A DNA stretch of 64,000 bases from Pseudogracilibacillus sp037072025 (GCF_037072025.1 NZ_JAXHDD010000007.1:60469-124468), one strand, 5' to 3'. Positions 17,886-27,540 are shown, counted from the stretch's first letter. Notes: a model not told the origin generated them from the sequence alone. Numbers and translations: made by a program.

Positions 17886-18124
17886 ATAAAAAATTCATGG
17901 ATTTCATGGTGGGTTGTTAACTTTTTTGGATAGTACTTTTTGTAATTGGATCTGTATTTATTTGGATAAGGGAAGTTGACGGGGCTGGTGTTTACCAAAC
18001 ATCTGAAGCAAAGTTAATTGCATTCATTGTGTTACTAATTGCGTTTATTTTCCCCTTAATCATTCAAATTATATGGTTAATTGTTAATTTAGTTGTTTCA
18101 CGAAAAAAGCAAGCGGAAATTTAA
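17886..18124 (+). pseudogene. two-helix membrane protein with lost start and frameshift
   Basis: AAAGGAG is followed at the right distance by ATA, where an ATG would be expected, then KNSWISWWVVNFF. Restoring one T to the six-T run at about 17922 joins this to WIVLFVIGSVFIW and on to a second helix and the basic end RKKQAEI. So both the start codon and the frame look damaged. The 79-residue restored protein is not from a family I know. Confidence 0.55.
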
Positions 18125-18178
18125 ATTATAATGGCGCAAGCTGTCTCTACATAGAACTAAGGTTATTTTGAGAAAACA

Positions 18179-18206
18179 TTTACACTAGCTAAAGAAATCG
18201 TATAAT
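18179..18206 (+). promoter_or_regulatory. sigma-A-like promoter of the GNAT gene
   Basis: TTTACA at 18179-18184 and TATAAT at 18201-18206 with a 16-base spacer, 64 bases before the TTG start of the acetyltransferase. Confidence 0.55.
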
Positions 18207-18269
18207 GTTCTTATTGGAATATTATGCTAGTATGAAAGTGATAAAATTTACGAAAGTGGTGGATTTTAA

Positions 18270-18731
18270 TTGGAGAAAGAAATAACGTTTAGAAAAGCCA
18301 CTAAAAAAGATTTAGATTGTATTGTTGCAATGCTGGCTGATGATATGTTAGGAAGTAAGCGTGAACGATATGAGCATCCTCTACCAAATAGTTATATAAA
18401 AGCATTTGAAGATATTACATCTGATCCTAATAACGAGTTAATCGTGGCTTGTGACGATAATGAAGTGGTAGGCGTGCAACAAATTACTTTTACTCCATAT
18501 ATTACACATCAAGGTGGATGGAGAGCAACTATTGAGGGAGTAAGAACATCATCTTCTGTACGTGGTAAAGGTGTAGGTACTAAGTTAATTAAATGGGCAA
18601 TACAACGTGCAAAAGAACGTGGGTGCCATTTAGTACAATTGACAACGGATAAAGAAAGGTCGGATGCGTTAAGATTTTATGAACGTTTAGGTTTTAAGGC
18701 GACACATGAAGGGTTAAAGATGAAACTTTAA
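18270..18731 (+). CDS. GNAT-family N-acetyltransferase
   Basis: 153 residues. The fold is complete: beta-1 ITFRKATKKDLDCIVAML, the central beta-4, and the acetyl-CoA loop VRGKGVGTKLIKWAI (R/Q-x-x-G-x-G/A) near 110, followed by GCHLVQLTTDKERSDALRFYERLGF. It transfers an acetyl group from acetyl-CoA to an amine; the substrate is unknown. The TTG start follows GTGGTGG. Standalone gene. Confidence 0.88.
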   Translation: MEKEITFRKATKKDLDCIVAMLADDMLGSKRERYEHPLPNSYIKAFEDITSDPNNELIVACDDNEVVGVQQITFTPYITHQGGWRATIEGVRTSSSVRGKGVGTKLIKWAIQRAKERGCHLVQLTTDKERSDALRFYERLGFKATHEGLKMKL

Positions 18732-19005
18732 TACTAACTTGTATAAACTGTCATATTTTACCCTTTATCTGTCCAATTGGCGGATTACTGCAATAAGAAG
18801 TTAGTTTGTTCAAATTAGTTCGTTAAAAAATCTTATTAAATGCTTGATGAATAGGTGGTGAGGTGTATTAGTATAAAAAGGCAATCTCAAAGATATCGCT
18901 TCTTCCTTTTTTAAGAATCTAACGTTATTATTGACATATCAAACTATTATAGATTTGTTTATTGGAGAAGTATTTAATAATAAATTAGAAAAACGAGGGA
19001 ATAGT

Positions 19006-19767
19006 ATGTTAGGTTTTTACAATAAACTTTCTTCAGAGGTATATGATATGGACAAATATATCGGTCTTTCATATGGAGATGTGGAATTTTATTATAATCG
19101 ATTAGAATCTTGTACGGGAGCCATCCTTGAGCCGGGAGTTGGAACTGGTCGAATACTCATTCCGCTTTTAGAAAAAGGTTTGCAAGTGGATGGCTTTGAT
19201 GTTTCAACAGAAATGTTGGAAATATGCCGTAAGAATAGCGAAAATAGAGGACTCAATCCAATATTATTTGAAGAACGGATGGAATCATTTTCATTCGATG
19301 AAAAATATGAAGCTATTATCGTGCCAACTGGAACATTCTTACTGCTTCATAAGCGAGAAGATTCTATTAACGCTTTAATAAACTTTTATAATCACCTCAA
19401 TAATGGCGGTAAGCTAATCATAGATATTTTTCTACAAACCGATTTGTCGATTGACAATGTATCTACTAGAACTTGGGAAGCTAACAATAGTGAAATTATT
19501 ACATTGGAATCTAAAATAGTTGAAGTAGACTATATTAATCAGTACACAATATCTCATCATCGTTATGAAAAATGGAATCGAGGTGAACTGATACAAACAG
19601 AATTAGAACGATTTCCACTACGATGGTATGGAATTGAAGAGTTTAAAATGGTCCTTGAAAAGAACGGGTTTAAAGATATCATAATTTCAACAGATTACAA
19701 GTACGGACAATATCCAACAGACGGAAATCAAATAATAACATTTGAAGCTACTGTGAATAAGGAGTAA
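19006..19767 (+). CDS. class I SAM-dependent methyltransferase
   Basis: 253 residues. ILEPGVGTGRILIPLLEKG near 44 is motif I, with VDGFDVSTEMLEICR carrying the acidic ribose-contacting Asp. The rest follows the Rossmann-like methyltransferase fold, with IVPTGTFLLL as motif IV region. ATG 19006 is chosen for ACGAGGGA upstream; an extension from 18931 covers promoter-like DNA. The methyl acceptor is not predictable; small-molecule methylases of this class are common in Bacillus. Confidence 0.85.
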   Translation: MLGFYNKLSSEVYDMDKYIGLSYGDVEFYYNRLESCTGAILEPGVGTGRILIPLLEKGLQVDGFDVSTEMLEICRKNSENRGLNPILFEERMESFSFDEKYEAIIVPTGTFLLLHKREDSINALINFYNHLNNGGKLIIDIFLQTDLSIDNVSTRTWEANNSEIITLESKIVEVDYINQYTISHHRYEKWNRGELIQTELERFPLRWYGIEEFKMVLEKNGFKDIIISTDYKYGQYPTDGNQIITFEATVNKE

Positions 19768-19907
19768 GATTTTTCTCATGTAACAATACGTTGCCTTATT
19801 ACAGTTCGCAGGAAAATAGAATAGTGAGAGAAAGATTTTACATAGAAGATTTTACATAGAATGATATAAATAATAATAACCGATAAAATACTGGGGGATT
19901 AGTTTAG

Positions 19908-20246
19908 ATGGATAGTAGCCGAATGGTTCCTTTTATACTGATGTGGGGAATACCTATTTTTATTGTAATGAGAGCTTATTTAAAACTGGATACAAAAGAT
20001 AGAAACTCAGCGAAAAAAGATTTTAAGACACCAAATTTTATTTTCACAATTGGATTTCTTATTATAGGTTTATTTCTGGCACAAATAGGGAGCATTTTCT
20101 CTATAACAATTGTAAATTTGATCGGAATTATCTTACTTGCAGTGGGTGGAATTGTAGCGGGAATCGATATGTGGAAAACAAGTAAAGGTAAAAGCATATG
20201 GGTACTTTTGTTTACGATCATTATGATTTATGTCTCATATGGATAA
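19908..20246 (+). CDS. small membrane protein, four hydrophobic segments
   Basis: 112 residues with three to four membrane helices and short polar links (LKLDTKDRNSAKKDF between helix 1 and 2; DMWKTSKGKS before the last). ATG follows TGGGGGA. No family recognised; no partner gene. Confidence 0.55.
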   Translation: MDSSRMVPFILMWGIPIFIVMRAYLKLDTKDRNSAKKDFKTPNFIFTIGFLIIGLFLAQIGSIFSITIVNLIGIILLAVGGIVAGIDMWKTSKGKSIWVLLFTIIMIYVSYG

Positions 20247-20327
20247 TCAAAGGATAACGCGAACTTTATTAACAGGTCAACGCAATCCAGATTAGAATTT
20301 GGGTGAATGAATGAATGAACGAAGATC

Positions 20328-20826
20328 TTGTTACAGCAAAAAATTAAAGTAAATAAACAAAAACAAATGAGAAAAGAACTTATTAATTTACTGCAGAGCT
20401 CCTTAGCTGACGTGATAGAAAATGCCGATTTTGTTATCACTCCCAAATTGGAAAAAATCATAGAAAATGTTCATAAGAAATGGCATAAAGAATTACATTC
20501 ACATAATGTTATTATGAAATATGGAAGTTTCAGAAAGGAATTTAGTTGGGGAAAGAGAAGTAATACAATATGTACAAGGAATAAACATTGTGGAGAAGCC
20601 AGTTTATTTATTTCTAGGAAATGATGACGGCCCAATATATATTGTAGATGGGATTTGGGTATTAAAGCATTTTAAAGTTCTTTGGGAAAGTATAAACTAT
20701 GAAGATGTATGGATCATCAGGCGGAAATACGATTATGGTCTACTTGTTTCTCGTTATGGTGGATATTTAGAACATGATCCTAATCCTAAAGAAGTTTTTT
20801 ATGCAATGACTAAAAAGGATAAATAA
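20328..20826 (+). pseudogene. frameshifted uncharacterised protein
   Basis: A TTG-started frame runs through RKELINLLQSSLADVIENAD to about HNVIMKYGSFRKEFSWG near 20550. The continuation, REVIQYVQGINIVEKPVYLF, lies in another frame and ends at 20826 with YLEHDPNPKEVFYAMTKKDK. One indel between 20530 and 20560 would restore about 165 residues. Immunity-type or SMI1-like proteins have a similar feel, but I cannot assign it. Confidence 0.5.
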
Positions 20827-20877
20827 GTAGCAAAAATGATTTTTTAAGTTGGAGAGTAAAAGACCTTTTTAAATATC

Positions 20878-20901
20878 TAGCACTCACATAAATGAGTGCT
20901 A
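20878..20901. promoter_or_regulatory. CIRCE-like inverted repeat, or a terminator hairpin
   Basis: CTAGCACTC and GAGTGCTAA are separated by 8 bases (arms are perfect over TAGCACTCA). The HrcA operator CIRCE is TTAGCACTC-N9-GAGTGCTAA. Here the spacer is one base short and the first arm has C for T. The hairpin lies between a dead plus-strand gene and the end of a dead minus-strand gene, so it may simply be a terminator. Confidence 0.4.
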
Positions 20902-21406
20902 ACATTCAAGCTGTTCAATTACCTCGGAAGGGAAATATTCGCCAAATTCATTTTTTCCTTTTTGCTGCGCTCCATCGAAACAGTTCCAATATCAATAAAT
21001 TCTATCGTTAAAACGTTCCGACCTTAAAAAGGAAGCAATTCTTCACCAGCACTACTATAAACTGTCTCAGCAAGCATACTTGGATCATCAATTATCATTT
21101 TCACCTATTTCAATAACTGCTTTAATCACTTCATCTTCTATCACGACATCTCTTAGTTCATCTGTTTCACCAATAATTCTCTCACTTCGTCTAAGTCAAT
21201 GGCTTCTGTTTCTGCATCTGAAAGATAGTCCTCTCCGGTAACAGATTCTTCATCGGAAAAATCCTCCTCATCGCTTACAACCTTTCCTTATTCAGCATTT
21301 AATTCTGCCAGTTCTTCATTCGCTGCAATTTCTTCTTGTAGTTCATTTGACCCGCATGCAGATAGAAGTAGTCCAACAGATAATAGTAGAAAAAAGAACT
21401 TTTCAT
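20899..21406 (-). pseudogene. multiply broken lipoprotein gene
   Basis: GGGGTATGACAAC precedes ATG at 21406. Adding one A to the AAAA run gives a signal peptide KFFFLLLSVGLLLSACGSN with a lipobox. The acidic frame continues through LQEEIAANEELAEL, a TAA, SDEEDFSDEESVTGED, then further frames with DELRDVVIEDEVIKA and FGEYFPSEVIEQLEC. At least four lesions. Family unknown. Confidence 0.6.
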
Positions 21407-21663
21407 GTTGTCATACCCCATAAATTATTGATTTATCTTATTTTCTTCAATATTTTTAACAAAAAAGATCGAGGGCAAAATAAATGTTTACGATAAGGAC
21501 TTACATATAGCTTAAAACCATTATTAGATTAGTAGGTATACGAATAAATGTCTATCAAACATTTGTCCTCTATTAATTAAAAAGTATTTTGATATATTAT
21601 AATTACTCATGAGTAAAAAGAACGATTCCGGAATCGCATTAAATTATAGAAAAGGTGATTTAT

Positions 21664-22497
21664 ATGCGAAGAATATGGTTTGTGATGGGTTTTTTATTGG
21701 TACTCGTATTGTCTGCTTGTGGATCAGATGATTCGACATCCAGTAGCAGTGCGGAAAAAAATGAAGAAGAAAAATCGGTAAAAGGTGTTATCGAACCTGA
21801 GCAATTTGACACGATGTATAGTGATCCGAAAGCTTATAAGGGATATGAAGTGGAATTTACTGGCCAAGTATTTACCGAACCAGAGCGTGATGAAGATGCT
21901 GTTTATTTACAAGTATTCGCAAAACCTGAAAACTCAGAGCATAATGTTATTGTTTATTTTGATTATGAAGACGTTGAAGTTCATACAGATGATTACGTAC
22001 AGGTTAAAGGTATTGTAACTGACGAGTTTGAAGGGGAGAATTTGATGGGTGGAACAGTTATTGCTCCCGTAGTTGAAGCAAGTTCCATAGAAGTTATTGA
22101 TTATATTACTGCTGTTTCTCCAACTTTGAAGGAAATAGAAGTTAATGAAACAATCAAACAACACGGGGTAGAAGTGGAATTGCAAAAAATTGATATTGCA
22201 GAAAACGAAACTAGAGTGTATGTGAAACTTTCTAATAACACAGCTGATACCGTTTTCTTTGATGCGTACGGTGCAAAATTAGTTACCGGAAATAATCAAT
22301 TTGAAGTAGTGGATAATTATGAATCGGGACTACCGGAAATACCGTTTGACATCCTATCGGGTATTGAATCTGAAGGAGTCTTAACATTCCCTGCAATCGA
22401 TGAAAACACAGATTCCATAACATTCCATTCAGAAGCTCATTCGGATGATTATGAGCTAGATTTTAAGCCGTTTGTATTCGAAATTGAGGTTGAATAG
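21664..22497 (+). CDS. lipoprotein with OB-fold-like and DUF4352-like domains
   Basis: 277 residues. MRRIWFVMGFLLVLVLSACGSD is a signal peptide with lipobox SAC. A Ser/Glu-rich linker (~20-42) leads to an OB-fold-like region, EFDTMYSDP...GYEVEFTGQVF to VQVKGIVTDEF (~45-125), and then a DUF4352-like beta-sandwich (~150-277, VYVKLSNNTADTVFFDAYGA). ATG 21664 follows AAAGGTG. The 3' 393 bases and the following DNA are repeated at 24438. It is membrane-anchored and extracellular; ligand unknown. Confidence 0.75.
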   Translation: MRRIWFVMGFLLVLVLSACGSDDSTSSSSAEKNEEEKSVKGVIEPEQFDTMYSDPKAYKGYEVEFTGQVFTEPERDEDAVYLQVFAKPENSEHNVIVYFDYEDVEVHTDDYVQVKGIVTDEFEGENLMGGTVIAPVVEASSIEVIDYITAVSPTLKEIEVNETIKQHGVEVELQKIDIAENETRVYVKLSNNTADTVFFDAYGAKLVTGNNQFEVVDNYESGLPEIPFDILSGIESEGVLTFPAIDENTDSITFHSEAHSDDYELDFKPFVFEIEVE

Positions 22498-22622
22498 AAC
22501 GTTAGGAAGCTAGTGCAATGGAAAATAGGGGAATTACGCAGCTAGTCAATAAATTGCTAGCTTAAAGATTGCTTTCTCACGATTGATTGTTAAAGTAATA
22601 ATGGAAAAGCAATTTTCTTATA
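22105..22622. repeat. 518-bp direct repeat, copy 1
   Basis: It matches 24438-24955 at a constant offset of 2333 bases with no indels and only scattered substitutions (for example GCT/GTT, TTTGAC/TATGAT). It covers the last 131 codons of the lipoprotein and 125 bases beyond. Both copies are in direct orientation and bracket three genes. Confidence 0.95.
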
Positions 22623-22650
22623 TATCATACCGAAAAAGGAGACGATAAGT

Positions 22651-23316
22651 TTGGAAAAAGAAATACTCCAGTCAGTCGAAGAGTTTAAAAAGGAATTTGG
22701 TAAGTATTATAGCGTGTTGTTAGAGTATATAAATTCCTTTTTGATGAAGGATGGTAAATATCAAATAACTCATCCTGAACTCAACTATTTTACTAATCGT
22801 CTACAAGTTTCCTTTATTAAATTACCTGATATTATTCAAAAAAGGTTATTAGACATGGAATTTGAAGTGTTTTTACATTGTCAAAATGTTGTAGACTTTT
22901 ATTCATTTAGAGATTTTTTGCTCCATAATAATCGATTCCAATATCTCGCCACTATCGTAGAACGAGTGGATTCTGAACTGGATTTAATTATGATGATTAT
23001 CAAAGATGATGCATGGAGGGATTATTCAAAATTACCAAAAAGAAACTTTGATTTCTATCGATCAGGAAAAAAAGAAATTGGAATTATGGAAGAATTAAAA
23101 TATGAATATGAACAGGAAAAACAAAAAGAAGAAATGACAAATGAGCAAACAGAAGTGAATATAGAGGAAAAATTCGTTAACACAAATGAAGATGAAAAAA
23201 AGTTTTTTGAAAAAGTAGCGGAAGGTTTAGAAAAAGCTGATCATCAAGCTAACCAGGTGAATAAATGGTTAAGAACCGCTGCGGAAATGAAGAAGTATAT
23301 TTCAATGTTGTTTTGA
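22651..23316 (+). CDS. uncharacterised mostly helical protein
   Basis: 221 residues with TTG start after AAAAAGGAG. The first 150 residues are rich in aromatic and charged helices (SFLMKDGKYQITHPELNYFT, FLHCQNVVDFYSFRDFLLHN). The last 70 are a Lys/Glu coiled-coil-like tail. No signal peptide or membrane segment. It lies inside the duplicated bracket, upstream of a toxin-antitoxin pair. I do not recognise it. Confidence 0.55.
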   Translation: MEKEILQSVEEFKKEFGKYYSVLLEYINSFLMKDGKYQITHPELNYFTNRLQVSFIKLPDIIQKRLLDMEFEVFLHCQNVVDFYSFRDFLLHNNRFQYLATIVERVDSELDLIMMIIKDDAWRDYSKLPKRNFDFYRSGKKEIGIMEELKYEYEQEKQKEEMTNEQTEVNIEEKFVNTNEDEKKFFEKVAEGLEKADHQANQVNKWLRTAAEMKKYISMLF

Positions 23317-23462
23317 TGTCTGTTGATTATGGGTATATTTTGAACAGTTATACCCACGCTAAAATTTTAAAGGTAGTATTGCTAGTACATTGATCACCTC
23401 AGTACTGTTGAAGAAGGTTAAAAGATGGTAAAATAGAATATAAATAAAGGAGTGTGATCCTA

Positions 23463-23756
23463 ATGGCAATGGATTCTTTCCAAATAAATGTCCCTAATGA
23501 ATTTTATCCTTTACTCGATGAACTAGAAGGTCCCAATTTGGATGCGAAGGCGAAAGTCTCTTTAGCACTTGGGTTGTTTGTAAATGACCAGGTAACATTG
23601 GCAAGAGCTGCTCAATTAGCAGGAAAATCTTTAAGTGAATTTATTGATTTATTACGTTCGAAAAATATACCTTGGATGGAATATACAGAGGAACACTTAA
23701 AAGACGATGAACGGGTGGTTAAGGAAATGTTAGGAGAAACTAGTGATGGAGAATAG
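23463..23756 (+). CDS. UPF0175-family antitoxin
   Basis: 97 residues. VTLARAAQLAGKSLSEFIDLLRS is the helix-turn-helix hallmark of UPF0175, and SLALGLFVNDQ precedes it. In this family the protein neutralises a PIN-domain toxin and represses the operon. ATG 23463 follows AAAGGAGTGTG. Its last 11-14 bases overlap the toxin gene. Confidence 0.85.
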   Translation: MAMDSFQINVPNEFYPLLDELEGPNLDAKAKVSLALGLFVNDQVTLARAAQLAGKSLSEFIDLLRSKNIPWMEYTEEHLKDDERVVKEMLGETSDGE

Positions 23757-24252
23757 GGTTATCTCCAATGCAACCCCTATCATTGGGGTGTCTATCATTG
23801 ATCAGTTCCATCTTCTTTCTGATTTATTTGAAAAGGTTTATGTCCCAGAAGCAGTTTATCGAGAAGTAGTATTAAGTGAGTCTATAAGTGTTCATGGCAA
23901 AGCGGAACTAAAAGCAATGATCGTAGAGAAAAAGTTTCACCTATTGAAAGTTGAAAATAGTAATTTGGTAAATAAATTATATGGAAAGCTTCACGAAGGC
24001 GAACTTGAGGTGATTGTTGGAGCGAAGGAACATGATATTAAAATTGTTGTAATAGACGAAAAATCTGCTAGAGAACTTGCGAAAACCTTTTTACTACGCC
24101 CTATTGGAACAGTTGGTGTTTTGATTTTTGCTAAGGAAAAAGGCTTAATAAATGAGGTTAAGGTGTTTCTTGATACATTGATGGATTATAATTTTAATAT
24201 TTCTAAAAAGGTTTATCAAAATGCGTTGACATTAGCTGGTGAGAAATTATAG
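23746..24252 (+). CDS. DUF3368 PIN-domain toxin
   Basis: 168 residues. It begins VISNATPIIGVSII, the DUF3368 version of PIN motif 1 in which Asn usually replaces the first Asp. LHEGELEVIVGAKEH near 82 supplies the conserved Glu-containing motif, and VVIDEKSARELAK near 105 the next acidic residues. GTVGVLIFAKEKGLI is typical of the family. It is a putative ribonuclease toxin paired with the UPF0175 antitoxin. ATG at 23746 is preferred over GTG 23743. Confidence 0.85.
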   Translation: MENRVISNATPIIGVSIIDQFHLLSDLFEKVYVPEAVYREVVLSESISVHGKAELKAMIVEKKFHLLKVENSNLVNKLYGKLHEGELEVIVGAKEHDIKIVVIDEKSARELAKTFLLRPIGTVGVLIFAKEKGLINEVKVFLDTLMDYNFNISKKVYQNALTLAGEKL

Positions 24253-24437
24253 GTAACAAAATGTGATTGTTTTTAATAGTAAATACCATGGCTGCAAGAA
24301 TTAATTTACAGTTTTTTGTGATCAATTAAATGTTATGCTGCGATTAGTATTAAACAAAACAGCCTTTCAGAAAAATTGAAACAATTAATTTAAAACTGTT
24401 TTATTTAGGTAATCAAAAATTTGTGAACATTTATTCA

Positions 24438-24955
24438 ATTACTGCTGTTTCTCCAACTTTGAAGGAAATAGAAGTTAATGAAACAATCAAACAACACGGG
24501 GTAGAAGTGGAATTGCAAAAAATTGATATTGCAGAAAACGAAACTAGAGTGTATGTGAAACTTTCTAATAACACAGTTGATACCGTTTTCTTTGATGCGT
24601 ACGGTGCAAAATTAGTTACCGGAAATAATCAATTTGAAGTAGCGGATAATTATGAATCGGGACTACCGGAAATACCGTATGATATCCTATCAGGGATTGA
24701 ATCTGAAGGAGTCTTAACATTCCCTGCAATCGATGAAAACACAGATTCCCTAACATTCCATTCAGAAGCCCATTCGGATGATTATGAGCTAGATTTTAAG
24801 CCGTTTGTATTCGAAATTGAGGTTGAATAGAACATTAGGAAGCTAGTGCAATGGAAAACAGGGGAATTAAGCAGCTAATCAATAAGTTGCTAGCTTAAAG
24901 ATTGCTTTCTCACGATTGATTGTTAAAGTAATAATGGGAAAGCAATTTTCTTATA
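24438..24955. repeat. 518-bp direct repeat, copy 2 (truncated lipoprotein gene)
   Basis: A near-identical copy of 22105-22622. It keeps the C-terminal domain of the lipoprotein in frame to a stop at 24830, but has no signal peptide, lipobox or OB-fold part. The frame opens from 24423 with a GTG lacking a good ribosome site. It is best regarded as a pseudogene copy. Confidence 0.9.
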
Positions 24956-25548
24956 AATTACATTAAATAAGTAGCTTATTTGACTGAGAAAAGCAGAGTT
25001 AATTGTATACGAGGGGATCCATTATGTATAATAAGAAATGGAAATATTATCAGAAATGCAAGAGGAATTAAAGCAAGTAAGAAATATAAAAAAATGATAG
25101 TAAACACAATTGAGATTATAGTAGCTAAGTTAGAGAATATGCAACCAAGATAAAAGTCTATGAAAAAACAGTTTGATGTTATCATGGATTTACAAAACAA
25201 AAAAATGATTATTTTAACCAAATACGCTATCACCTCAGCATCCAATAGATAAGATTTCAGGATTAGAAAAAGATATTTCATTTTTATACTGCAAAGCTTG
25301 AAAAAGAAATGTTTTTTCTAGAGCAGAAGAAGCATCATGGCAAACCAAAGGAAAAAATGCTGTTACGAACTTAAAAAATTAGATTATTTATTTACATGTG
25401 GAGCGTAAGGTTAAACGAAAGAAGCGGATAAATCACCGTTTCTGTTTTTTTATGTCAATTCTTATATCCTAAGCGGGAGGAGGCTTAGGAAAGAATTTTG
25501 ATAGACGTTTTTAGACTCGGTGACCCCTCCCTAAATGTCAACTTATTA
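24956..25548 (+). pseudogene. decayed coding DNA with coiled-coil scraps
   Basis: No intact gene. About 25035-25230 a frame reads MEILSEMQEELKQVRNIKK, then KMIVNTIEIIVAKLENMQP, stop, and KKQFDVIMDLQNKKMII. It resembles the small coiled-coil proteins (EEL...L...IEN..PK) common in Bacillus. Stops and frame changes show it is dead. Bases 25300-25548 hold nothing I can identify. Confidence 0.35.
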
Positions 25549-26502
25549 TTATTGTTTTAAAGCCCCGTTCGGCTCCGGAATATTATCTATGTCAAGGGCG
25601 TTCATTTGACAATAGTATTCTAGGAAGCTTTTAACTTTTTTGATCTCTTCTTCATCCGTTTTTAATTCCATGATATCTTTTAAAATTTGAGCAGTCCAAA
25701 CATTATCGAAATAACGAAATTTACCAGAATTCCAAGTGGTACGATGAGGATAGTTCTCATTAATATAATAATTCCAGAAAAGCATTTTATCTGCTTCCTC
25801 ATCTGTAAGCTCGATTCTATATTCCGAATGAGCTGGAACCATTCCATCATCGCTTATATTGCCGGAAAATAGTTCATTTACCATGTAGAGACCGAGAATC
25901 CGTCTTTCTGTTTCTGCTTGATTCGCCTCTCTTGAAGTCAGAAGACCTGCGCTGTTCGGACCCAAACGAGCTGCTCTATTTGGCTGACCTTTATTTTTTC
26001 CACTTTGAACCTTGCCAGTAGATACTTGCCAGTTAGTAAATACATTTTGCTGCTCTTCTTCGTCCAGCCAGAAAACAATTTGTGAGCTTTCATGAATTCG
26101 ATGGTTCTTTATTATTTCCATCCGCTTTTGTTCAAGCGCTTGTTGCTCTTTTTCTTTTTCGCGTTTCCTTTCAAGTACCTCTTCTTCCTTTTCCCTTTTC
26201 AAAATGACTTTTTTCAAAGATTTTGCAGTACTCCGATCATTTAGTATGATAAACTTTCCAAAAGCATCAGGAAAAACGAATTTTTTAATATCTTCATTAA
26301 AATCGACGGTAACAATAGAGTCATCATGATCCACGATATTACCTTTACCAAAGACTTTATGAGTTATTTCTTCATTAATTAAATTCACTAAACAACTCTC
26401 CTTATTTAGTATATTTTGATTTTTATTTTGAATCAGTCCGCTTTCAACAAAGTCATTTGGCTTAATATGACGAAAACAAGTTTTCAAATCAAAAAATCGC
26501 AC
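25549..26502 (-). CDS. Tudor-like / coiled-coil uncharacterised protein
   Basis: 317 residues, no signal. Residues ~48-80 (THKVFGKGNIVDHDDSIVT and following) resemble the small Tudor-like SH3 fold found at the end of UvrD/PcrA helicases. Residues ~95-135 are a Glu/Lys coiled coil. The C-terminal ~180 residues contain NRAARLGPNSAGLLTSREA and EYRIELTDEEADKMLFWNYY, which I do not recognise but which look conserved. It lies at the left edge of the defence island. Confidence 0.6.
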   Translation of the reverse strand: MRFFDLKTCFRHIKPNDFVESGLIQNKNQNILNKESCLVNLINEEITHKVFGKGNIVDHDDSIVTVDFNEDIKKFVFPDAFGKFIILNDRSTAKSLKKVILKREKEEEVLERKREKEKEQQALEQKRMEIIKNHRIHESSQIVFWLDEEEQQNVFTNWQVSTGKVQSGKNKGQPNRAARLGPNSAGLLTSREANQAETERRILGLYMVNELFSGNISDDGMVPAHSEYRIELTDEEADKMLFWNYYINENYPHRTTWNSGKFRYFDNVWTAQILKDIMELKTDEEEIKKVKSFLEYYCQMNALDIDNIPEPNGALKQ

Positions 26503-26833
26503 TCAAATTCTACCAGGAAGAAATTGCGTACGATTATCGATTGCTGGCTCAAAACTATTCTAAATCTATAATATCATATATTCCAAAATGTATCAAGTTA
26601 ATGTTTGACAATGGTGATTTATCTATTGTATAATAAAAGATTATTTTTAATGGATAGGTGATGTGAGAGGGTGGAAGGAATGGTTGATCTGTTTTGATGT
26701 TACATAAGGGATACCAAAGGAAACACTCCATATAGAATCCTTCATTTAAATATTTATAAATTATCTCATCATTTAGAAGTAATATCTTGAAGATTTTTTT
26801 CCATTTATAACGACATTTGTTATCAAAACATAA
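26503..26833. other. intergenic, nothing recognised
   Basis: AT-rich DNA between two minus-strand genes. No ORF with a ribosome site, no RNA gene seen. It ends at a terminator. Confidence 0.5.
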
Positions 26834-26882
26834 AAATAATAGCGTCAAAGGATCCGCATTATTTAGAAGATCTTTGACGCTT
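26834..26882 (-). terminator. terminator of the rhodanese pseudogene
   Basis: AGCGTCAAAGATC and its complement flank a loop of about 16 bases. Read on the minus strand the stem is followed by ATTATTTTTA. Confidence 0.75.
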
Positions 26883-26928
26883 TGTTTATATCAAGTAAAA
26901 GGTAAAATAACACTGTAATTCGGTATGT

Positions 26929-27540
26929 TTAGAAACTTAGACTTGAATTACTTTTTACTTTATCTAACGGTAAAGATGGGTCTTGTGCCCATACTGTCAT
27001 AGAACCATCGTACATCGCTACATTTTGTTGTCCTAGTTTATTAAGGATGAGTGCATTCCAAGTCGCTGCAATACCACTTCCACAATATGTGATTACCTTA
27101 TTATTCGGATCAAGTGCACCAACCTTATCAAATGTTTCTCGTAATTTTACCTCATTATAAAGTTCTCTTGTCTTCGCATCGTAGTGATCTCCAAAAAACA
27201 CATTTACACTTCCTGGGATGTGACCACTGCGTTTATATGTATCAGTATCACCATTAAAATCAGCTTCTGTTAAACTATTAATCAGAATGACATTTTCATC
27301 ATTTATAGCATTTAATACATCAGCTTTAGTCGACAATAACTCTGAACGACGTTTGCTCGTGAAAGTTCCTTCAGGGTAGGATCCTGGCTTTGTAGTTACT
27401 GGTTTTCCCTCTTCAGTCCATTTAGGCAAACCACCATCTAGAACAGCGACATTATCAAAACCCTCATAGTTTAATTGCCATGCTAGACGTGATGCCTAGT
27501 ATGAGGTAATAACAGGTGAATCACCAAGAGTCTCTCCCTG
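26929..27540 (-). pseudogene. truncated thiosulfate sulfurtransferase (rhodanese)
   Basis: The surviving C-terminal rhodanese domain contains ITYCGSGIAATWNAL, whose Cys is the sulfur-carrying residue, and SGHIPGSVNVFFGDHY. Upstream, the frame VITSY-stop-ASRLAWQLNYEGF shows an in-frame TAG at 27496-27498, and the N-terminal rhodanese domain is missing beyond about 27540. A TTG at 27429 could still give a 166-residue single-domain protein, but the gene is plainly truncated. Confidence 0.75.

Noticed and set aside
24423..24830. An independent gene for a DUF4352-like protein
   Set aside because: It is a near-identical copy of the lipoprotein 3' end without signal peptide or ribosome site.
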